A DNA stretch of 64,000 nucleotides from contig NZ_CP075566.1 in assembly GCF_018502625.1 (NCBI RefSeq), positions 4,388,001-4,452,000 of the forward strand. The letters run 5' to 3'. Made by a program: the position numbers and the translations under genes. The DNA comes from Pseudomonas hormoni. GTDB lineage: Bacteria > Pseudomonadota > Gammaproteobacteria > Pseudomonadales > Pseudomonadaceae. The notes below the pieces were generated by a model, which saw only the letters and a program-made list of their open reading frames with translations, did not search any database and was not told where the DNA came from. This document shows, one piece after another, positions 54,327-63,315 of this stretch (positions within the stretch are counted from its first letter, which is position 1; each line of letters opens with the position of its first letter).

Positions 54327-56378
54327 ATGTCCGAGCCACGCAAGATCCTCGTCACCAGCGCCCTGCCCTATGCCAATGGTTCGATCCATCTTGGCCACAT
54401 GCTGGAATATATCCAGACCGATATGTGGGTGCGCTTCCAGAAGCACCGCGGCAACCAATGCATTTATGTCTGCGCCGACGACGCTCACGGTTCGGCCATC
54501 ATGTTGCGCGCGGAAAAGGAAGGCATCACCCCGGAACAACTGATCGCCAACGTCCAGGCTGAACACAGCGCCGACTTTGCCGAGTTCCTGGTGGACTTCG
54601 ACAACTTCCACTCCACTCACGCCGAAGAAAACCGTGAGCTGTCGAGCCAGATCTACCTGAAGCTGCGCGACGCCGGGCACATCGCCCAGCGCTCGATCAC
54701 TCAGTACTTCGACCCGGAAAAGAAAATGTTCCTGGCCGACCGCTTCATCAAGGGCACCTGCCCGAAGTGCGGCACCGAAGACCAGTACGGCGACAACTGC
54801 GAAAAATGCGGTGCAACCTACGCGCCGACCGACCTGAAGGATCCGAAGTCGGCGATCTCTGGCGCCACCCCGGTGCTCAAGGATTCCCAACACTTCTTCT
54901 TCAAGCTGCCGGACTTCCAGGAAATGCTGCAGGCCTGGACCCGCAGCGGCACCCTGCAAGACGCCGTGGCCAACAAGATCGCCGAATGGCTGGATGCCGG
55001 CCTGCAACAGTGGGACATCTCCCGCGATGCGCCGTACTTCGGTTTCGAAATTCCTGACGAGCCAGGCAAATACTTCTACGTCTGGCTGGACGCACCGATC
55101 GGCTACATGGCCAGCTTCAAGAACCTGTGCAACCGTACGCCGGAGCTGGATTTCGATGCGTTCTGGGGCAAGGACTCCACGGCCGAGCTGTACCACTTCA
55201 TCGGCAAGGACATCGTCAACTTCCACGCCCTGTTCTGGCCAGCGATGCTCGAAGGCGCCGGTTTCCGTAAACCGACCGGCATCAACGTGCACGGCTACCT
55301 GACCGTCAACGGTCAGAAAATGTCCAAGTCCCGTGGCACCTTCATCAAGGCCCGGACCTACCTGGATCACCTGTCGCCGGAATACCTGCGTTATTACTAT
55401 GCGGCCAAGCTGGGCCGTGGCGTCGATGACCTCGACCTGAACCTCGAAGACTTCGTGCAGAAGGTCAACTCCGACCTGGTCGGCAAAGTCGTCAACATCG
55501 CCAGCCGCTGCGCCGGTTTCATCCACAAAGGCAACGCTGGCGTGCTGGTGGCGGGTAACGCCGCACCGGAACTGACCGAAGCGTTCCTCGCCGCAGCGCC
55601 AAGCATCGCCGAAGCCTACGAGGCTCGCGACTTTGCCCGCGCCATGCGCGAGATCATGGGCCTGGCCGACCGCGCCAACGCCTGGATCGCCGACAAGGCA
55701 CCGTGGTCGCTGAACAAACAGGAAGGCAAGCACGATGAAGTCCAGGCCATCTGCGCCCTGGGCATCAACCTGTTCCGCCAGTTGGTGATTTTCCTCAAAC
55801 CGGTGCTGCCATTGCTGGCCGCCGATGCCGAGGCGTTCCTGAACGTCGCACCGCTGACCTGGAACGACCACGCGACCTTGCTCAGCAACCATCAGTTGAA
55901 CGAGTTCAAACCGTTGATGACCCGTATCGACCCGGTGAAAGTGCAAGCCATGACCGATGCTTCGAAAGAAGACCTGACCGCCAGCCAGACCGACACCGGC
56001 GAAGCGGCACCTGCCGGCAACGGCGAACTGGCCAAGGATCCACTGTCGCCGGAGATCGAGTTCGACGCCTTTGCCGCGGTCGACCTGCGCGTCGCCCTGA
56101 TCGTCAAGGCCGAACATGTAGAAGGTGCCGACAAGCTGTTGCGCCTGACCCTGGACATCGGTGACGAGCAACGCAACGTGTTCTCCGGAATCAAGAGCGC
56201 TTATCCGGATCCGTCCAAGCTCAATGGTCGCCTGACCATGATGATCGCCAACCTCAAGCCACGGAAAATGAAGTTCGGTATCTCCGAAGGCATGGTGATG
56301 GCGGCCGGCCCTGGCGGTGAAGAAATCTACCTGCTCAGCCCTGACAGCGGCGCCAAGCCAGGCCAGCGCATCAAGTAA
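54327..56378 (+). CDS. metG: methionyl-tRNA synthetase
   Basis: Class I synthetase of 683 residues, attaching methionine to tRNA-Met. HIGH-type motif HLGH is in [14 protein letters not shown] (about 14-27), zinc cysteines in CPKCG...CEKCG (about 145-162), and KMSKS in [10 protein letters not shown] (about 333-337). The C-terminal 110 residues form the EMAP/tRNA-binding domain used for dimerisation ([23 protein letters not shown]). Full length. A terminator follows. Confidence 0.98.
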   Translation: MSEPRKILVTSALPYANGSIHLGHMLEYIQTDMWVRFQKHRGNQCIYVCADDAHGSAIMLRAEKEGITPEQLIANVQAEHSADFAEFLVDFDNFHSTHAEENRELSSQIYLKLRDAGHIAQRSITQYFDPEKKMFLADRFIKGTCPKCGTEDQYGDNCEKCGATYAPTDLKDPKSAISGATPVLKDSQHFFFKLPDFQEMLQAWTRSGTLQDAVANKIAEWLDAGLQQWDISRDAPYFGFEIPDEPGKYFYVWLDAPIGYMASFKNLCNRTPELDFDAFWGKDSTAELYHFIGKDIVNFHALFWPAMLEGAGFRKPTGINVHGYLTVNGQKMSKSRGTFIKARTYLDHLSPEYLRYYYAAKLGRGVDDLDLNLEDFVQKVNSDLVGKVVNIASRCAGFIHKGNAGVLVAGNAAPELTEAFLAAAPSIAEAYEARDFARAMREIMGLADRANAWIADKAPWSLNKQEGKHDEVQAICALGINLFRQLVIFLKPVLPLLAADAEAFLNVAPLTWNDHATLLSNHQLNEFKPLMTRIDPVKVQAMTDASKEDLTASQTDTGEAAPAGNGELAKDPLSPEIEFDAFAAVDLRVALIVKAEHVEGADKLLRLTLDIGDEQRNVFSGIKSAYPDPSKLNGRLTMMIANLKPRKMKFGISEGMVMAAGPGGEEIYLLSPDSGAKPGQRIK

Positions 56379-56395
56379 GGCTCTGCAGTAAACCG

Positions 56396-56433
56396 ATCCC
56401 ACAGTCGTGCCCGGCGCGACTGTGGGATTTTCA
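56396..56433 (+). terminator. terminator after metG
   Basis: ATCCCACAGTCG/CGACTGTGGGAT, a 12-bp perfect stem with a 9-nt loop and TTTT after it. Confidence 0.88.
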
Positions 56434-56520
56434 TATCTGGCCCACCCTCCTTCCTTGCCGGATAATGCCTAAGCTTTTTAGACCACCCCGTTAAAGAGCC
56501 TTCTTTCTTCCGGCACGATC

Positions 56521-57090
56521 ATGACCGAGATTGTTCTTACGCTTATCAGCGCTGCCCTGATCAACAACTTCGTGTTGCACTGGCCGCTGGGCGTCGATCC
56601 GCTGCTTGGCACAGAGCGCCGTCAGGTGCATGCGCTGGGTATCGCGACGACCTGCCTGATGCTGATCGTCGGCATGCTCGGTCATGCCCTCTATCACTGG
56701 CTGCTGGTGCCGCTGGGGTTGAGTTCGCTGGGCCTGTTCGTGTTTTTACCACTGAGCGTTTTGCTGATCGCGCCGCTGCTGACGCTGCTGCCGAAGCTGT
56801 TTTCCACGCTGTCGTTCGAAGGTCTCTGGCCATTACTTCTGGGCAATGCCAGCGTCCTCGGGCTGGCGCTGATCAACGTGCGGGACGACAAGGGATTTTT
56901 CCACGCCACGGCCCTGAGCCTCGGTGCCGGATTGGGTTTCTGGCTGGTGCTGAGTCTGTTCTGCGACTTGCGCCAGCGCACCCTCGATAACGATGTTCCC
57001 CTGCCCTTTCGCGGCCTGCCGATCGACCTGATCGGCGCCGGTTTGATCGCAGTGGCTTTTCTCGGATTCAGCGGACTGATCAAAACATGA
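56521..57090 (+). CDS. rsxA: Rnf/Rsx electron transport complex subunit A, cysteine-less
   Basis: Inner-membrane protein of 189 residues with about six helices, the usual size. It keeps the RsxA frame: [11 protein letters not shown] near the start, [12 protein letters not shown], and [24 protein letters not shown] at the end. In E. coli RsxA two cysteines, in LGLCP and TNCAVLG, are thought to hold a membrane [2Fe-2S] cluster with RsxE. Here both are replaced, by Asp26 (LGVDP) and Ser111 (NASVLG). The stop overlaps rsxB by 4 bp. See the finding on this operon. Confidence 0.9.
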   Translation: MTEIVLTLISAALINNFVLHWPLGVDPLLGTERRQVHALGIATTCLMLIVGMLGHALYHWLLVPLGLSSLGLFVFLPLSVLLIAPLLTLLPKLFSTLSFEGLWPLLLGNASVLGLALINVRDDKGFFHATALSLGAGLGFWLVLSLFCDLRQRTLDNDVPLPFRGLPIDLIGAGLIAVAFLGFSGLIKT

Positions 57091-58301
57091 GTCTGATTCA
57101 ACGCATCGACGCGCTTTTGCCGCAGACCCAGTGCGGCAAGTGTGGCCACCCCGGGTGCAAGCCGTACGCCGAGGGCATTGCCAGTGGCGAGCCGATCAAC
57201 AAGTGTCCGCCCGGGGGCAGCGAAACCATCTCGGCACTGGCCCAATTGCTGAAAGTACCGGTGCTGGAACTGGACGTCAGTCGCGGTTCGGCCCCGGCGC
57301 AAATCGCCTACATCCGCGAGGCCGAGTGCATTGGTTGCACCAAATGCATTCAGGCCTGTCCGGTAGATGCCATCGTCGGCGCGGCGAAATTGATGCACAC
57401 GGTGATCATCGACGAATGCACCGGTTGCGACCTCTGCGTGGCGCCTTGCCCGGTGGATTGCATCGAGATGCGGCCGTTGCCGCTGGCCACGGTGTTGCCG
57501 ATTGTCGGTGGCCTGGCGTTCAGTCTTGAAGAACAACAGGCGCGTGCCGCCAAACGCAATCACGCACGGCGCCGTTTTGAACAGCGCAATGCGCGTTTGC
57601 ATCGCGAAGAAGAACAGAAACTCGCCGAGCGCCAGGCCCGGGCACATCGTGCGGCGCAGCACACTGAAGTGACGACGCTCGACCCGGTTCAGGCCGCGCT
57701 GGAAAGGGTCCGTGTGCAGAAAGCGGCGAATGCCGATGCGGCGCTGAAGAAAGCCAAGATCGATCTGGCAATGAGCCGCGCGCAACTGAACAAATCGCTC
57801 AAAGCGTTCGGCCATCCGCCGACCTTCGAACAGCAATCGCAACTGGTTGTCCTGCAACAGCAGTTCGAAGCGTGCGAACAAGCCCTGGCGCAATTGGAAA
57901 GCAGTGCACTGCCTACCGCTGCACCCATTGAGCCAGTAAAGGACGCCGAGCTGAAACGAGCGAAGATCCAGCTGGCCATGCGCCGCGCCGAACTCAAGAA
58001 AGCTCAAACCAGCGAAGCGCCGGCCGAGCAAATCGAAGCCTTGCAATGCGCACTCGGCGACGCCGAAAAAGCCCTCCACACCGCCGAGGCTTCGAGCGAA
58101 CAACCTTTACCTGACCTGGCGCGTGTTGAAAAACGTCCCATCGACAACCAGCTTCGCCAGCTGAAAACCGAATTGGCCTACGCTCGCGCCGACGTCAGCA
58201 AACTCGAACGACGCACCGACACACCCGCCGAACTGATGAACAAGGCGCGCGCCCGTCTCCAGGAAGCCGAGCGTCAGGTGGATGCCTATGTCGCCCCTTG
58301 A
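57087..58301 (+). CDS. rsxB: Rnf/Rsx subunit B, anchorless with C-terminal helical repeats
   Basis: Iron-sulfur protein of 404 residues, about twice the usual 190. An Fe-S domain holds Cys16, Cys19, Cys24 and Cys40, then two 4Fe-4S ferredoxin units: Cys81/84/87/91 and Cys111/114/117/121. The usual N-terminal membrane helix is absent; the protein begins directly at [16 protein letters not shown]. After residue 150 come basic helices and three ~50-residue repeats, each led by (L)K.AK..LA..RA.L, as in [14 protein letters not shown] and [14 protein letters not shown]. These resemble the Ala/Lys-rich tail of some RnfC proteins. rsxC itself is missing. Overlaps rsxD by 14 bp. Confidence 0.88.
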   Translation: MSLIQRIDALLPQTQCGKCGHPGCKPYAEGIASGEPINKCPPGGSETISALAQLLKVPVLELDVSRGSAPAQIAYIREAECIGCTKCIQACPVDAIVGAAKLMHTVIIDECTGCDLCVAPCPVDCIEMRPLPLATVLPIVGGLAFSLEEQQARAAKRNHARRRFEQRNARLHREEEQKLAERQARAHRAAQHTEVTTLDPVQAALERVRVQKAANADAALKKAKIDLAMSRAQLNKSLKAFGHPPTFEQQSQLVVLQQQFEACEQALAQLESSALPTAAPIEPVKDAELKRAKIQLAMRRAELKKAQTSEAPAEQIEALQCALGDAEKALHTAEASSEQPLPDLARVEKRPIDNQLRQLKTELAYARADVSKLERRTDTPAELMNKARARLQEAERQVDAYVAP

Positions 58302-59276
58302 ATCGGTCGACGAGCGCCTGCAGCAGGCCATGAAGCTGGTGTTGCTGGCCACCGTGCCGGGCATGCTGGTGTTGTTCTGGTTGTATGGCTGGGGTGTATT
58401 GATCAACCTGATGCTGGCCGGCGTGACCGCGCTGGCCGTTGAAGCGACGGTGTTGCAGTTGCGCAAGCGGGAGCTCAAACCCACCTTGAGCGACGGCAGT
58501 GCACTGGTCAGCGCGACGTTGCTGGCCCTGGCCTTGCCGCCGTATTGCCCGTGGTGGCTGACGGTCTGTGCCGCGGCGTTCGCGCTGGTCGGCAAACAGC
58601 TGTATGGCGGCGTCGGAAAAAATCCGTTCAACCCGGCGATGCTCGGTTTTGCCCTGGTGATGGTGACGTTTCCCCAGCAGATGACCCATTGGCCGTCGTC
58701 CCACGGCATGGACCTGCTCGGTGGTTTGCAACAAGTGTTCGGTTTCAGCCTCAGCCAGACGCCGGATGCCTGGGTCCAGGCCACGGCGCTGGACAGCTTG
58801 CGAATCAACAAAAGCCTGACCATGGACGAACTCTTCGCTGGCAATCCGGCCTTCGGTCACTTCGGTGCGCGCGGCGTGGAGTGGGTCAACCTCGCCTTTC
58901 TGGCGGGCGGCGTGTTTCTGCTGCAACGACGGGTGTTCAGCTGGCACGCACCGGTCGGCATGCTTGCCAGCCTGTTCGTCATCAGCCTGCTGTGCTGGAA
59001 CGGCTCGGGGTCCGATTCCCATGGCTCGCCACTGTTTCATCTGCTCACCGGCGCGAGCATGCTGGGTGCGTTCTTTATCGTGACGGAACCGGTGTCGGGC
59101 GCCAAAACCCTGGCGCCCGACTGCTGTTCGGCGCGGGTGTGGGACTGCTGACTTACTTGATTCGTACCTGGGGCGGTTATCCGGACGGCGTGGCGTTTGC
59201 GGTGCTGTTGATGAACCTCTGCGTGCCGGCGCTGGACCGATTTGTCGCGTCGAGACAGGAGCGTGCTGCGCCATGA
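58288..59276 (+). pseudogene. rsxD: Rnf/Rsx subunit D with a one-base frameshift
   Basis: Inner-membrane flavoprotein subunit. The frame from 58288 encodes the N-terminal part to residue about 275 and then stops at 59149-59151 after the foreign tail [10 protein letters not shown]. The missing C-terminus is intact in the -1 frame: [30 protein letters not shown] and VPALDRF, ending at 59274-59276 where rsxG starts. Adding one C to CCC at 59116-59118 restores LAPRLLFGAG and a product of about 330 residues. The FMN-attachment region reads [10 protein letters not shown] rather than SGAT-type. Either a sequencing error or a real mutation. Confidence 0.88.
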
Positions 59277-59884
59277 ACCGAGCGTCGAGCGTGGTGATTC
59301 TGGTCGTGCTGGCAGGCCTGGGGATTGGCGCAACTTACCTTGTGCAGCAGAGCAGCGCGCCACGCATTGCGACTGAACAGCGCCTGATCGACAGCCGTAA
59401 TCTGCTGGACCTGCTGCCCGCTGACAGTTACGACAATCAACCGCTGGAACAACCGTTGCGCCTCGACGATGCCGTGTTGACCAACAGCACATTGCAAGGC
59501 GGCTACCTGGCGACCAAGGCTGGCCAACCCAGCGTCGTTTTGTTGCGCAGTCAGGCATTGGGTTATACGGGCAGTATCGACTTGTTGATCGCCATCGGCG
59601 CAAACGGCAAGTTGGTGGGGATCAAATCCCTCAAGCAATCAGAGACTCCGGGGTTGGGTGCGCGAATCGCCGACTGGCCGAATGCCTGGCTCAACGCCTT
59701 TGCCGGCAAGTCACGAAACGAACCGGCCGACAATGGCTGGGCGTTGAAAAAGGATCAGGGCCAGTTTGATCAGATCGCAGGGGCGACCATCACTTCAAGA
59801 GCCGTGATCAACGCCATCCACGATGCCTTGCGCTACTTCGATGAACATCGGCAACAGTTGATCGGGAACAGTCCCCATGAATAA
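59273..59884 (+). CDS. rsxG: Rnf/Rsx subunit G, FMN-binding
   Basis: Protein of 203 residues with one N-terminal membrane helix and a periplasmic FMN-binding domain. [33 protein letters not shown] is the conserved core, and [13 protein letters not shown] is the flavin-attachment motif, with Ala in place of the usual first Ser/Thr and Thr retained for the phosphoester link. It overlaps the end of rsxD by 4 bp and rsxE by 8 bp. Confidence 0.9.
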   Translation: MNRASSVVILVVLAGLGIGATYLVQQSSAPRIATEQRLIDSRNLLDLLPADSYDNQPLEQPLRLDDAVLTNSTLQGGYLATKAGQPSVVLLRSQALGYTGSIDLLIAIGANGKLVGIKSLKQSETPGLGARIADWPNAWLNAFAGKSRNEPADNGWALKKDQGQFDQIAGATITSRAVINAIHDALRYFDEHRQQLIGNSPHE

Positions 59885-60386
59885 GTCATCGACGCTGCAG
59901 AACTCGCTGATGCTCGCACCGCTGATTGGCGCCACCGACTCATGGATGACCGCACTTGGCCTGTGGTTGATGTTCATTGTGGTGATCAGTGCCTACGGCG
60001 TCGGCATGGCGGCCCTGCGACCCCGACTTGTTCCGTCTGCCCGACTGTTTGCCGGCATTTTGCTGGCCGCCACGCTGACCAGTTGCGCGGAAATCGCGGC
60101 ACAAGTCTGGTCACTCAAATGGCATCAGCAGGTGGGAATCTATGCCGGACTCATCGCCTTGCAATGTGTCGTTCTTGATCACACGGGCTTCTTCCAGAGC
60201 GCATTGCGCGACCGTCTTCGCCTCTGTGGCCTGTTCGGCGCGCTGATGGTCGGCTTGGGCCTGTTGCGCGAACTTATCGGCAATGGAGGCGTGCACCTGG
60301 CCACTCTGGTCCCCGGTGGATTCATTCTGCTGGGGCTGGTGATCGCTGCCTGGCAGGCCTGGTCCCGCCCGAATCCCTCACACTGA
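59877..60386 (+). CDS. rsxE: Rnf/Rsx subunit E, short form
   Basis: Inner-membrane protein of 169 residues, against about 230 in E. coli. Family traits are LMLAPLIGATDSWMTALGLW, GIYAGLIALQCVVLDHTGFF and LGLLRELIGNGG. Of the two cysteines that complete the [2Fe-2S] site with RsxA, the first is Ala14 here (LAPL for LCPL) and the second, Cys97, remains. The region between the fourth and fifth helices and the C-terminal tail are shortened. Last gene of the rsx operon, 25 bp before nth. Confidence 0.85.
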   Translation: MNKSSTLQNSLMLAPLIGATDSWMTALGLWLMFIVVISAYGVGMAALRPRLVPSARLFAGILLAATLTSCAEIAAQVWSLKWHQQVGIYAGLIALQCVVLDHTGFFQSALRDRLRLCGLFGALMVGLGLLRELIGNGGVHLATLVPGGFILLGLVIAAWQAWSRPNPSH

Positions 60387-60411
60387 CCGTTTTCGAGGAA
60401 ACGCACTGCCT

Positions 60412-61050
60412 ATGAATGCTGCAAAACGTCTGGAAATTTTCCGTAGGCTGCATGAAGACAACCCGGAACCGAAGACCGAACTGGCCTACTCCTCGCCGTT
60501 CGAATTGCTGATCTCCGTGATTCTCTCAGCGCAATCGACCGATGTCGGCGTTAACAAGGCCACCGCGAAACTCTACCCGGTGGCCAATACGCCGCAGGCG
60601 ATTTATGCGCTGGGCGTCGAGGGATTGTCGGAACACATCAAGACCATCGGCCTGTTCAACAGCAAGGCAAAAAACGTGATCGAGACGTGTCGCTTGCTGG
60701 TGGAACGTCATGCGGGCGAAGTACCGCAGACCCGCGAAGAGCTGGAAGCGCTGCCCGGCGTTGGCCGTAAAACCGCCAACGTGGTGCTCAACACAGCCTT
60801 TCGCCAACTGACCATGGCCGTGGACACCCACATTTTCCGGGTCAGTAACCGTACCGGCATTGCGCCAGGCAAAAACGTGGTCGAGGTCGAGAAAAAACTG
60901 ATGAAGTTTGTGCCCAAGGAATACCTGCTCGATTCCCATCACTGGCTGATTCTTCACGGACGTTACGTCTGCCTGGCCCGCAAGCCCCGTTGTGGCAGTT
61001 GCCGGATCGAAGACCTGTGCGAATACAAGCACAAGACTTCGGACGATTGA
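60412..61050 (+). CDS. nth: endonuclease III
   Basis: Base-excision repair glycosylase/AP lyase of 212 residues for oxidised pyrimidines. The helix-hairpin-helix ALPGVGRKTANVVLN contains the catalytic Lys, MAVDTHIFRVSNR the catalytic Asp, and the C-terminal cysteines C-x6-C-x2-C-x5-C (CLARKPRCGSCRIEDLC) hold the [4Fe-4S] cluster. GAGGAAA lies upstream. Nth next to rsx genes is a conserved arrangement in gammaproteobacteria. Confidence 0.98.
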   Translation: MNAAKRLEIFRRLHEDNPEPKTELAYSSPFELLISVILSAQSTDVGVNKATAKLYPVANTPQAIYALGVEGLSEHIKTIGLFNSKAKNVIETCRLLVERHAGEVPQTREELEALPGVGRKTANVVLNTAFRQLTMAVDTHIFRVSNRTGIAPGKNVVEVEKKLMKFVPKEYLLDSHHWLILHGRYVCLARKPRCGSCRIEDLCEYKHKTSDD

Positions 61051-61092
61051 GGCGCTATTAGGTTTTTTGATTTATCGATTGAAAAAATCTTT

Positions 61093-61121
61093 TTTACCCG
61101 CGGAGAGATTGTCGCTATAAG
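61093..61121 (+). promoter_or_regulatory. possible sigma-70 promoter
   Basis: TTTACC-N17-TATAAG in the gap after nth, about 37 bp before the PA3496-family start; it suggests that small gene has its own promoter. Confidence 0.4.
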
Positions 61122-61157
61122 GGGCGCCAAAGGCAGTCTTAGCCTGGAGTTAACCTT

Positions 61158-61337
61158 ATGAGCACTGGCAAAGAGCAATTGGACGTAGAAGAGGACTTCA
61201 CACCCGTTGAGGCCGATGACGCGGAACCGGTGGTTGAAGTGGCAAAGACCAACCTGAGCAAACGCCGCACGATCGACAACTTACTGGAGGAGCGCCGACT
61301 GCAAAAACAGTTGGCCGATTACGATTTTGACCTATGA
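61158..61337 (+). CDS. PA3496-family small protein
   Basis: Protein of 59 residues: an acidic N-terminal half (DVEEDFTPVEADDAEPVVEV), then a basic helical part with SKRRTIDNLLEERRLQKQL and a final YDFDL. It matches the small family named after PA3496, which follows nth (PA3495) in P. aeruginosa and is listed as a putative envelope integrity protein. There is no signal peptide. GGAG lies 9 nt before the ATG and a clear terminator follows, so it is a real gene despite its size. Confidence 0.85.
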   Translation: MSTGKEQLDVEEDFTPVEADDAEPVVEVAKTNLSKRRTIDNLLEERRLQKQLADYDFDL

Positions 61338-61342
61338 CATCT

Positions 61343-61373
61343 GAAAGCCTCCCGAAACGGAGGCTTTTTTTTA
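61343..61373 (+). terminator. terminator after PA3496-family gene
   Basis: AAAGCCTCC-CGAAAC-GGAGGCTTT followed by a T run, 8 bp after the stop. Confidence 0.93.
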
Positions 61374-61427
61374 AGTGTGAAACCTCGAAAACGCCCATTT
61401 ACCAAGCCCCGTGAAGCGCTGGTGCAG

Positions 61428-62054
61428 TCACACCAGCCCATTGCGTTGAGCCAGCTCGATCAAGTCCACCAAGGATCGCGCATTGAGCTTCAACAACAGG
61501 CGAGTCTTGTAAGTACTGACGGTTTTGTTGCTGAGGAACATTCCATCGGCAATTTCCTTATTGGTCTTGCCTCGGGCCAACTGTTGCAAAACCATCATCT
61601 CCCGCCCCGACAGACGATCCACCATATCGGCTTCACTGGCGTTCCCCAGACTGGAACGCACTGTATGCAGGGCTTGATTGGGAAAATAACTGTAGCCTGA
61701 CAATACAGCCTTTATTGCACTGAGCAACTCAGTGAGATCCTGTTGTTTGCAAACATATCCGGCAGCACCGGACTGCATGCAACGCATCGAAAAATGTCCA
61801 GGCGCCTGGGAAGTCAATATCAGTACTTTCATTGGCATTGCTGCCGAGACAAGGCGCGCAATGACTTCCAGTCCATCCAGCTTCGGTATTCCTATATCCA
61901 GGATGACAATATCCGGCATATGTTCACGAGCCAGTTGTAAGGCATCCACGCCATTATCTGTTTCTGCAATGACTTCGTAGCCATGACGCTCCATCAGCAT
62001 ACGTACCGCAAGACGAATGACGGGGTGATCATCCACGATCAGCACTTTATTCAT
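61428..62054 (-). CDS. NarL/LuxR-type response regulator
   Basis: Response regulator of 208 residues. Receiver: DDH at 8-10, phospho-acceptor Asp53 in IVILDIGIP, and Lys in GYVCKQQD. DNA-binding: LSGREMMVLQQLARGKTNKEIADGMFLSNKTVSTYKTRLLLKL. Members of this BvgA/EvgA-like branch usually serve a sensor kinase encoded apart. No kinase gene is present nearby, so its signal is unknown. ATG 62054 chosen since MNKVLIVDDHP is the usual start. Confidence 0.88.
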   Translation of the reverse strand: MNKVLIVDDHPVIRLAVRMLMERHGYEVIAETDNGVDALQLAREHMPDIVILDIGIPKLDGLEVIARLVSAAMPMKVLILTSQAPGHFSMRCMQSGAAGYVCKQQDLTELLSAIKAVLSGYSYFPNQALHTVRSSLGNASEADMVDRLSGREMMVLQQLARGKTNKEIADGMFLSNKTVSTYKTRLLLKLNARSLVDLIELAQRNGLV

Positions 62055-62066
62055 GGGCAAGTCCAA

Positions 62067-62539
62067 TTTTCGCTGTTCGAATTTTTAGAGCCCGCACAAT
62101 AGCCTAGTCGTTTCACCCATGGCACGCTGCCCCTCTCGGTCACCCACACCGAGAGACATTCCCTACAAACAATACGGAATATTCTTACAAGAAATCTTCG
62201 AGAGCGGCGTGTCGGAAATTTTATTTGCTTTATGACATGCCACTCTTCAACAATTTTTTTGTATCAATCTACAAAAATAAAACCAGAAAAATAAATCAAT
62301 ATCTCTAGCCCGACGAGGCCTGTAGTTGAGCTACTCTTTACGAGAACCTACATTTCAGCGCTTGTGCGACACATTGAAAACACCACACACAAAACTTTAC
62401 AGCAAAAGCACTCCAACAACTCAACCAAGATAAAACAGATATAGGCCAACTATAAATTCACAGTTAACATAAAGATCGCAACACTCAACTATCACCCATT
62501 AACCCAACGAGAAAAGACAAACTTATATGAGTACAAAAC
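62067..62539. other. AT-rich intergenic island
   Basis: About 470 bp that is clearly more AT-rich than the rest of the window (runs of A and T such as CAATTTTTTTGTATC near 62250 and AAAATAAAACC near 62275). I see no gene and no clear repeat or terminator. It contains the promoter of the regulator and perhaps that of the membrane protein at 62540. Confidence 0.55.
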
Positions 62540-63166
62540 ATGATAAAACTCAAACAGAGAATCACCAACCCCATGACAGTCATCGCAATATTCGCAACAC
62601 TGTCTGAAACATCGGCAGCCGTCTCCCTGCCGTTCCTCGATAATAAGGAACGAGAGCTCTATATCTGGTTTTTGATCAGCTTTCCTTTTTATTTGCTTCT
62701 TCTGTTCTTCGCCACCCTCAACTTCAATTATCGATCGCTCTATGCGCCGTCCGATTTTGAGAAGGGAAAGCACTTCATAAAAGTCATGGACAATGCCGAG
62801 CGTCCGGATGTTGCTCAAGGCACGCCTGGCGAAAACGGCGGACGGGAAAACTTCTCGATCCAGCACCACATCGAGTTGCCCGAGCGTCTTGAAGACCTGC
62901 ACATCATTGATGCGCGATGGATGAACAGAAAAAACGAATTCCGCGAGTTTCTGGAAAGGATTCGGTTACCCAAGGGAGATTCGACGCAAGTTGTCGTGTT
63001 TCTCACCAGTGCCGAATCAGAGAATTTACTGAAAGAAAGCGCGATCAAATTTTTCAGACACGTAAAGAAACGCAACGGCGCACCGTTTTGCATTGCTTAC
63101 AATGTGAGCTCACACGACGTGACGGTCATTGATCAACTCGCCAGACTGGCCCACAGCGGTCAGTAG
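62540..63166 (+). CDS. membrane protein of unknown family
   Basis: Protein of 208 residues that I cannot assign. Two membrane helices (about 12-32 and 41-62, the second with YIWFLISFPFYLLLLFF) are followed by NYRSLYAPSDFEKG, a polar linker (about 82-115), and a cytoplasmic alpha/beta part with TQVVVFLTSAESENLL and FCIAYNVSS. The end looks like a small domain of alternating strands and helices. Base composition is lower in GC than neighbours and the upstream region is AT-rich, so it may be acquired DNA. The ribosome binding site is weak. Confidence 0.6.
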   Translation: MIKLKQRITNPMTVIAIFATLSETSAAVSLPFLDNKERELYIWFLISFPFYLLLLFFATLNFNYRSLYAPSDFEKGKHFIKVMDNAERPDVAQGTPGENGGRENFSIQHHIELPERLEDLHIIDARWMNRKNEFREFLERIRLPKGDSTQVVVFLTSAESENLLKESAIKFFRHVKKRNGAPFCIAYNVSSHDVTVIDQLARLAHSGQ

Positions 63167-63263
63167 CGTTTTACGATCGACAGGAGAGCAGCAGGCAGGA
63201 ATGGCGCTTACGAAACAAGAAAGATGAATCGCAATGTCAGAAAGAAAAATCCCTATTTCCAAA

Positions 63264-63297
63264 TTTGTGGCCTTGTCAAAACAAGGCCACAAATTCC
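63264..63297. terminator. 15-bp inverted repeat, probable terminator
   Basis: AATTTGTGGCCTTGT and ACAAGGCCACAAATT are perfect arms around a 4-nt loop, between the unknown membrane protein gene and argG, which converge. There is no long T run on either side, so strength is uncertain. Confidence 0.6.
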
Positions 63298-63315
63298 ATC
63301 AGAGCGTCAGAAACT

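Noticed and set aside
54207..56402. A 731-codon open frame antisense to metG
   Set aside because: Longer than metG but with no recognisable domain; explained by third-position GC bias of metG.
59113..59124. Programmed -1 frameshifting in rsxD
   Set aside because: There is no X-XXY-YYZ slippery heptamer in the zero frame and no clear downstream pseudoknot; a one-base loss in the C run explains the data better.
62527..62607. A 26-codon leader frame overlapping the start of the unknown membrane protein
   Set aside because: It lacks a ribosome binding site and shows no recognisable leader-peptide feature; too short to support.
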